Positions 21,630 through 24,592 of a DNA stretch of 24,592 bases are shown one piece after another. The notes beneath the pieces were generated by a model. It did not search any database. It saw only the letters and a list, made by a program, of their open reading frames with translations, and had not been told where the DNA came from. Numbering within the stretch: the first letter of the stretch is position 1; every line of letters starts with the position of its first letter. The position numbers and the translations under genes are program-made. The DNA is from Omnitrophica WOR_2 bacterium RBG_13_41_10 (lineage in GTDB: Bacteria; Omnitrophota; Gorgyraeia; Gygaellales; Profunditerraquicolaceae): NCBI GenBank assembly GCA_001805465.1, contig MHGH01000021.1:22539-47130 (forward strand). The letters are read 5' to 3'.

Positions 21630-22724
21630 CTAAAGGCCTCCCTTTAAAGAAGCGTCTTCGATTTTTTCTATTTCCTTCTTTAATAAATCAGGCAGCCCTA
21701 AAATATTTACATCCATAAAACCGCGAATAATAATAGATTGTGCCTGTTCTTTGGTAAAACCCCGGGCGCACAGATACTCAATTTCATCCTGGCTGATTTT
21801 CCCGATCGCTGCTTCGTGAGAAAGATCTACATCGCGAAAGTCCGTTTCCATCTCGGGGATAGCATGGATATGCCCTTTTTGCGATAACACTAAGCCCCTA
21901 CATTCCAAATGCCCCTTGACGTTTTGATTCTCTGCTTTGATATGGCCGCGGGCTATCACCTTACCGCCTAAACTTACTGCCCGGGCGTTAATCTCTGCCT
22001 GGGTATCAAATCCTCTTAAGATAACCCGGGAGCCCACATCCTCTAAAGAATCCGGATGCGATAAAATCAGAGAATTAAAGACTGCTTTTGCTTTATTGCC
22101 TTCAAGTACTGCGGTAGGATACATGATAATTTCTTTTACCGGCCGCAGGCACACATAATTAGAAACGAAAACCGCATTATCCTCTAAGTGCGCGATGCTG
22201 ATAGGCTTAACGGTAACGTCTTTTTTCCAAGAATGGATCATGGTAAAATTTAAATAAGCGTTCTTTTTTAAGAAAAACTCCGAAATCCCCAAATGAAAAC
22301 CTTCATCTGCAGACTGCGAAGCAGAGCAGCCCGTAATCAGGTAAACTCTAGCCCCTTCCTCTATAATAATAAGATTGTGTACCCTTTGTTTAAACCCCTG
22401 GGCTTTTAAAAAAAGGCAGGCCTGGATAGGAAACTCTACGGTCTTACCTTTTTTCACACGGATAAAATATCCGCCATCGGTATCCTGGGGAAAATCCCGG
22501 TTTAATAGCCTAAAATTCTTGCCAAAATAGTCTTTGGCCTCAGGATACTTGGCTAATGCCTCTTCTGTGCTTAAAATATCCACCCCTTCATGCAAGCTCT
22601 TATATAATTTGGTGTGGCTGTCTTGTTGATAGAAACTGGCGGACCTGGTTTTTTCCGAGAGATCTATGCCGGAAGAGGATACGGTTTCAATATCCTGATT
22701 TTCTAATTTTAATGTTGCGGACAT
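21630..22724 (-). CDS. sufB: SufB/SufD-family Fe-S assembly scaffold (SmsB-like)
   Basis: This 364-residue right-handed beta-helix protein forms a scaffold complex with the SufC ATPase. It has the SufB/SufD helix core, with VFVSNYVCLRPVKEI and KGHLECRGLVLSQKGH near the centre. The C-terminal region DVDLSHEAAIGKISQDEIEYL is the family's most conserved part. It is the only SufB/SufD protein here and no SufD, SufS, SufE or SufU is nearby, which fits the minimal SMS (SmsBC) form. I chose ATG at 22724, with AAGGAG five bases upstream, rather than the GTG two codons earlier. It overlaps sufC by 16 bases. Confidence 0.93.
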   Translation of the reverse strand: MSATLKLENQDIETVSSSGIDLSEKTRSASFYQQDSHTKLYKSLHEGVDILSTEEALAKYPEAKDYFGKNFRLLNRDFPQDTDGGYFIRVKKGKTVEFPIQACLFLKAQGFKQRVHNLIIIEEGARVYLITGCSASQSADEGFHLGISEFFLKKNAYLNFTMIHSWKKDVTVKPISIAHLEDNAVFVSNYVCLRPVKEIIMYPTAVLEGNKAKAVFNSLILSHPDSLEDVGSRVILRGFDTQAEINARAVSLGGKVIARGHIKAENQNVKGHLECRGLVLSQKGHIHAIPEMETDFRDVDLSHEAAIGKISQDEIEYLCARGFTKEQAQSIIIRGFMDVNILGLPDLLKKEIEKIEDASLKGGL

Positions 22725-23425
22725 ATGCACTCCTTACATTTATCATAACCGGATTTGCGGATAGCCCCAAACATCTCCTTAGGGTCCCCCACGCACCAGA
22801 ATTTACCGTCCAGCAATACACACCCGCGCTTTGCATTAATATAATCCAAGATGTATCCGGTATGGGTAATAATTAAGGCGGACTTGCCTTCTTGCTTTAA
22901 ATATTCGTTTAAGGCCCCTCCCATTACCCCTATATTTTCTATATCTACCCCTGATTCCGGCTCGTCTAACAGCAATAATTCGGGGTCCTGTAAAAGCACC
23001 TGAAATAATTCCGAGCGCTTCATTTCGCCACCGGAAAAATCCACATTCACATCGCGCTTTAAATGCTCTTCTAAAGTGAGCTTCTGGGTTAACTCTGAAA
23101 TTTCTTTCTCATCTTTAGTTAAATATTGTGCTAGCTGCTGTAATTTAACCCCCCTAATCTTAGGCGGATGCTGATACATTATACCTATTCCCAACTTGAC
23201 CCTTTCTTCAATGGGTAAATTATTTAAGGGCTTATCTTTAAAAATTATATTCCCGCTTTTTATCCGGTAGCCAGAAAAACCCATAATAGTTTTTAATAGC
23301 GTAGTCTTACCGCAACCGTTAGGGCCAAAAAGGATAACTACCTCTCCTTTCTTTATTTCTAAATTTATATCCTGAATGATATCTTTTCCGCCGATTTCTA
23401 TTGTCAGGTTTTCAACTTTTAACAT
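22709..23425 (-). CDS. sufC: SufC-family ATPase with cysteine-bearing C-terminus (SmsC-like)
   Basis: This 238-residue ABC-type ATPase energises the SufB scaffold. Walker A is GPNGCGKT (34-41), the signature FSGGEMKR (130-137), Walker B LLLLDEPESG (150-159) and the switch His in ITHTG (186-190). The last nine residues carry Cys230, Cys233 and Cys235 (KCKECICPQH), a tail absent from E. coli SufC but seen, to my knowledge, in archaeal and anaerobe SMS-type SufC. I chose ATG at 23425 because AAAGGA precedes it; the longer frame from 23470 would overlap the zinc-ribbon gene by 52 bases with no ribosome site. Confidence 0.94.
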   Translation of the reverse strand: MLKVENLTIEIGGKDIIQDINLEIKKGEVVILFGPNGCGKTTLLKTIMGFSGYRIKSGNIIFKDKPLNNLPIEERVKLGIGIMYQHPPKIRGVKLQQLAQYLTKDEKEISELTQKLTLEEHLKRDVNVDFSGGEMKRSELFQVLLQDPELLLLDEPESGVDIENIGVMGGALNEYLKQEGKSALIITHTGYILDYINAKRGCVLLDGKFWCVGDPKEMFGAIRKSGYDKCKECICPQH

Positions 23426-23655
23426 ATCAGTCCTTTCTTTAAGTCTTGTAAACGCGCCTCTCCAACGCATTCTTTCGCGTATTTACACCAATCGATACAA
23501 TCCGCAACCCTATTTTTAAAAACCGGTCTTTTGCACCTAGGGCAAAACCTTTTTATTTCATCGGAAAAAAATTCTATTTTATATCCGCAAGCAAAACAAC
23601 CGATCTCTTCTGTTTTAATATTCCTGTTATCTTGTCCCGGGCATTTAAAAAACAT
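23419..23655 (-). CDS. Nine-cysteine zinc-ribbon protein
   Basis: This 78-residue cytoplasmic protein has cysteines at 5, 20, 23, 38, 41, 53, 57, 63 and 78. Cys20-x2-Cys23 and Cys38-x2-Cys41 form a zinc ribbon or rubredoxin-like knuckle pair. The C-terminal CIDWCKYAKEC forms a second cluster of ligands. The same CIDWCKYAKEC block occurs, as I recall, in proteins beside Rrf2 and Fe-S genes of anaerobes. It is translationally coupled to sufC (7-base overlap) and sits 1 base after the regulator. A role as metal or Fe-S chaperone for the SufBC complex is inference. I know of no established name. Confidence 0.75.
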   Translation of the reverse strand: MFFKCPGQDNRNIKTEEIGCFACGYKIEFFSDEIKRFCPRCKRPVFKNRVADCIDWCKYAKECVGEARLQDLKKGLIC

Positions 23656-23656
23656 C

Positions 23657-24064
23657 TTATTTGGCCTCCTCTAATAAAGAAGCCATGCTGATAGACTTTA
23701 ATTGCGAAAATAGGTATTTCTCTATCGCCCCTAATTTTTTCTTTAAGACGCAAGTTATGATGTTAGGGCAAGACTTATTTTTAAAAATACATTCGTTTAA
23801 TTTAAAAGAACCCTTAAATATCTTGATTAAATCAACTAAAAATATCTTATGCAAAGGAAGCGCCAGCTTAAACCCTCCCCTTAAGCCTTTATAGGATTTT
23901 AATATGCCTTTTGCCTGCAATATCTGCAGTATCTTTCTTAAAAAGGGCTTAGGGATTTTTAAATCCCTGACTAAATTAGAAACACACACAATGCTATTCT
24001 TTTTTCTTGCAATATAGCAAATAGACCTTACGGCATAATCAGTATCCCTGGTAATAAGTTTCAT
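23657..24064 (-). CDS. Second Rrf2-family Fe-S regulator
   Basis: This 135-residue winged-helix protein begins MKLITRDTDYAVRSICYIAR, has the recognition segment PKPFLRKILQILQAKGILKSYKG (residues 38-60) and the RGGFKLA wing. Its cysteines Cys92, Cys99 and Cys105 occupy the same positions as in the Rrf2 at 15981-16421. Sequence identity between the two is low outside those points, so they are likely separate regulators rather than a recent duplication. It heads the SufCB part of the operon and lies directly downstream of a 41-base palindrome that overlaps its ribosome site. Confidence 0.9.
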   Translation of the reverse strand: MKLITRDTDYAVRSICYIARKKNSIVCVSNLVRDLKIPKPFLRKILQILQAKGILKSYKGLRGGFKLALPLHKIFLVDLIKIFKGSFKLNECIFKNKSCPNIITCVLKKKLGAIEKYLFSQLKSISMASLLEEAK

Positions 24065-24074
24065 GATTCAAGCT

Positions 24075-24115
24075 CCTTGATTAAATGATACTATATTAGT
24101 ATCATTTAATCAAGG
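24075..24115. promoter_or_regulatory. Perfect 19-bp inverted repeat with 3-base centre, before the Rrf2 gene
   Basis: Bases 24075-24093 are the exact reverse complement of 24097-24115, with TAT in the middle. The arms contain ATACTA/TAGTAT. On the minus strand the right arm includes the AAGG of the Shine-Dalgarno AAGGAG (24073-24078), 9 bases before the ATG. The left arm contains the end of the DUF1622 gene, including its stop. It can act as protein operator, RNA hairpin hiding the ribosome site, or both; it lacks the T-run of a terminator. Confidence 0.8.
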
Positions 24116-24448
24116 GGTTTTTAAAATTTTTTTCAGGTCTTTGGTAAGAAAATAACTGAGGATTGTCCTGATCACAACGATGGCGCCTAAGATTCCTAGG
24201 CCCTCCCAGGTAGGCGTGATAATTGTCTTGATGATATCCCCGGCAATAAAGAACTCTAAAGCTAACACCAGGTAGCTGCCGAGTTTTACGCGGATAATTT
24301 CATTACACTGCAGACAGTCTTCTTTTCTGGATATTTCTTTTCTTAAAAATTCGGCTAAAGCAACTGTGATACCCCAGATAGTAATCAAGGCGCCAATGAC
24401 ATTTAAAGTAAAACTTATGCTATTAACAACATAATGAAATATATCCAT
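24110..24448 (-). CDS. DUF1622 membrane protein
   Basis: This 112-residue inner-membrane protein matches DUF1622. The three predicted spans are about 12-35 (FTLNVIGALITIWGITVALAEF), 55-72 (YLVLALEFFIAGDIIKTII) and 79-100 (GILGAIVVIRTILSYFL). The conserved segment LEFFIAGDIIKT is diagnostic. The loop holds CLQC, a possible metal-binding pair. Function is unknown. It lies 19 bases downstream of the thi4-like gene with an AGGAGA ribosome site, and its last codons lie inside the palindrome that precedes the Rrf2 gene. Confidence 0.85.
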   Translation of the reverse strand: MDIFHYVVNSISFTLNVIGALITIWGITVALAEFLRKEISRKEDCLQCNEIIRVKLGSYLVLALEFFIAGDIIKTIITPTWEGLGILGAIVVIRTILSYFLTKDLKKILKTP

Positions 24449-24467
24449 GAGCTCTCCTTTTTTCTCC

Positions 24468-24592
24468 TTACTTTAAACGCCTGATAAGCTCCTTAGCTAC
24501 CTTCTCCCCGGAAAGCAGCATCCCGCCAAAAATCGGGCCCATACGCGGGCCCCCAAAGACCGCATTTGCGCACATACCACAGGTATACAGGC
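24468..24592 (-). CDS. Thi4-family thiazole synthase, C-terminal part (cut by window edge)
   Basis: The last 40 residues and stop of a second Thi4 protein are visible; the start lies beyond the window. The block LYTCGMCANAVFGGPRM followed by GPIFGGMLLSGEK is the conserved C-terminal cofactor and glycine-binding end of the family. It is closer to the usual archaeal-type sequence than the copy at 14969-15763. The sulfur-position residue is not visible, so whether it is the sulfide-using (His) type is unknown. It heads the redox and Fe-S region, upstream of DUF1622. Confidence 0.85.
   Translation of the reverse strand, partial: LYTCGMCANAVFGGPRMGPIFGGMLLSGEKVAKELIRRLK

Noticed and set aside
23426..23470. 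Longer SufC start at 23470
   Set aside because: It would overlap the zinc-ribbon gene by 52 bases and lacks a ribosome site; MLKVEN at 23425 follows AAAGGA and matches the family start.
24110..24145. Promoter for the second Rrf2 gene within the DUF1622 end
   Set aside because: TTGATT and TATAGT are present but separated by only 12 bases; no acceptable spacing was found, so none is annotated.
1..24592. Plus-strand reading frames of 60-220 codons
   Set aside because: All lie opposite clear minus-strand genes, show no family motifs and lack ribosome sites; they are antisense shadows.
1..24592. CRISPR arrays, insertion sequences, attachment sites, replication origin
   Set aside because: No regularly spaced repeats, transposase genes, terminal repeats or DnaA-box clusters were seen; the only tandem array is the 7-bp repeat in mnmA.

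Overview
The window is about 24.6 kb of compact, AT-rich bacterial chromosome. All 36 coding regions I can support lie on the minus strand, so transcription runs from high to low coordinates. The organism is probably a diderm, anaerobic or microaerophilic bacterium. A TonB-dependent outer-membrane receptor implies an outer membrane. Rubredoxin, a membrane ferritin/VIT1 protein, a minimal SufB-SufC pair, ferredoxin-type proteins and a sulfide-dependent homocysteine route fit anaerobic, sulfide-rich life. Candidatus Omnitrophota or another uncultured relative of the PVC group is my best guess, but nothing in the window proves it. No gene-free stretch exceeds 300 bases; the longest is the 145-base cspA leader (5809-5953).

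Region A (24592 to 16509, upstream in transcription): a cut-off thi4-like gene, a DUF1622 membrane protein, an Rrf2 regulator behind a perfect 19-bp inverted repeat, a nine-cysteine zinc-ribbon protein, SufC and SufB (an SMS-type minimal Fe-S scaffold), L-lactate dehydrogenase, a ferredoxin-NADP-reductase-like flavoprotein, a membrane ferritin/VIT1 fusion, rubredoxin, an FMN-binding split-barrel protein, a glutaredoxin-like protein, a thioredoxin reductase and a DUF169 protein. It reads as one Fe-S assembly, iron and redox-stress operon.

Region B (16500 to 8799): a textbook promoter drives a second Rrf2 (IscR-like) regulator. It is followed by a 46-residue cysteine-rich exported peptide, a Cys-type Thi4 thiazole synthase, CysK, an Nfu-type carrier, the DUF39 homocysteine enzyme with its NIL/ferredoxin partner, a LarE-like sulfur transferase, the cysteine desulfurase IscS/NifS, scaffold IscU, and BirA. 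This is a sulfur-trafficking island: sulfide goes into cysteine and homocysteine, persulfide into Fe-S clusters, and sulfur into thiazole. An Fe-S-sensing repressor probably controls it.

Region C (8748 to 5954): a TonB-dependent receptor with a strong promoter placed so that its mRNA looks leaderless, an exported CIA30/CBM-like beta-sandwich protein, and a small ABM-like protein.

Region D (5957 to 1): cspA with a long structured leader containing a terminator-like hairpin, and two intrinsic terminators after the gene. Then come a DUF3108 envelope protein and a tightly packed housekeeping operon mnmA-nadA-rlu-uppP-pfkB-yqeY. mnmA carries an in-frame array of 7-bp tandem repeats.

The two Rrf2 regulators share the same cysteine spacing (C92, C99, C105). 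Each has an inverted repeat built on TACTA/TAGTA just upstream, so the two Fe-S/sulfur regions may form one co-regulated network. That network, with the two Thi4 copies and the cysteine-rich peptide, is the most interesting content.
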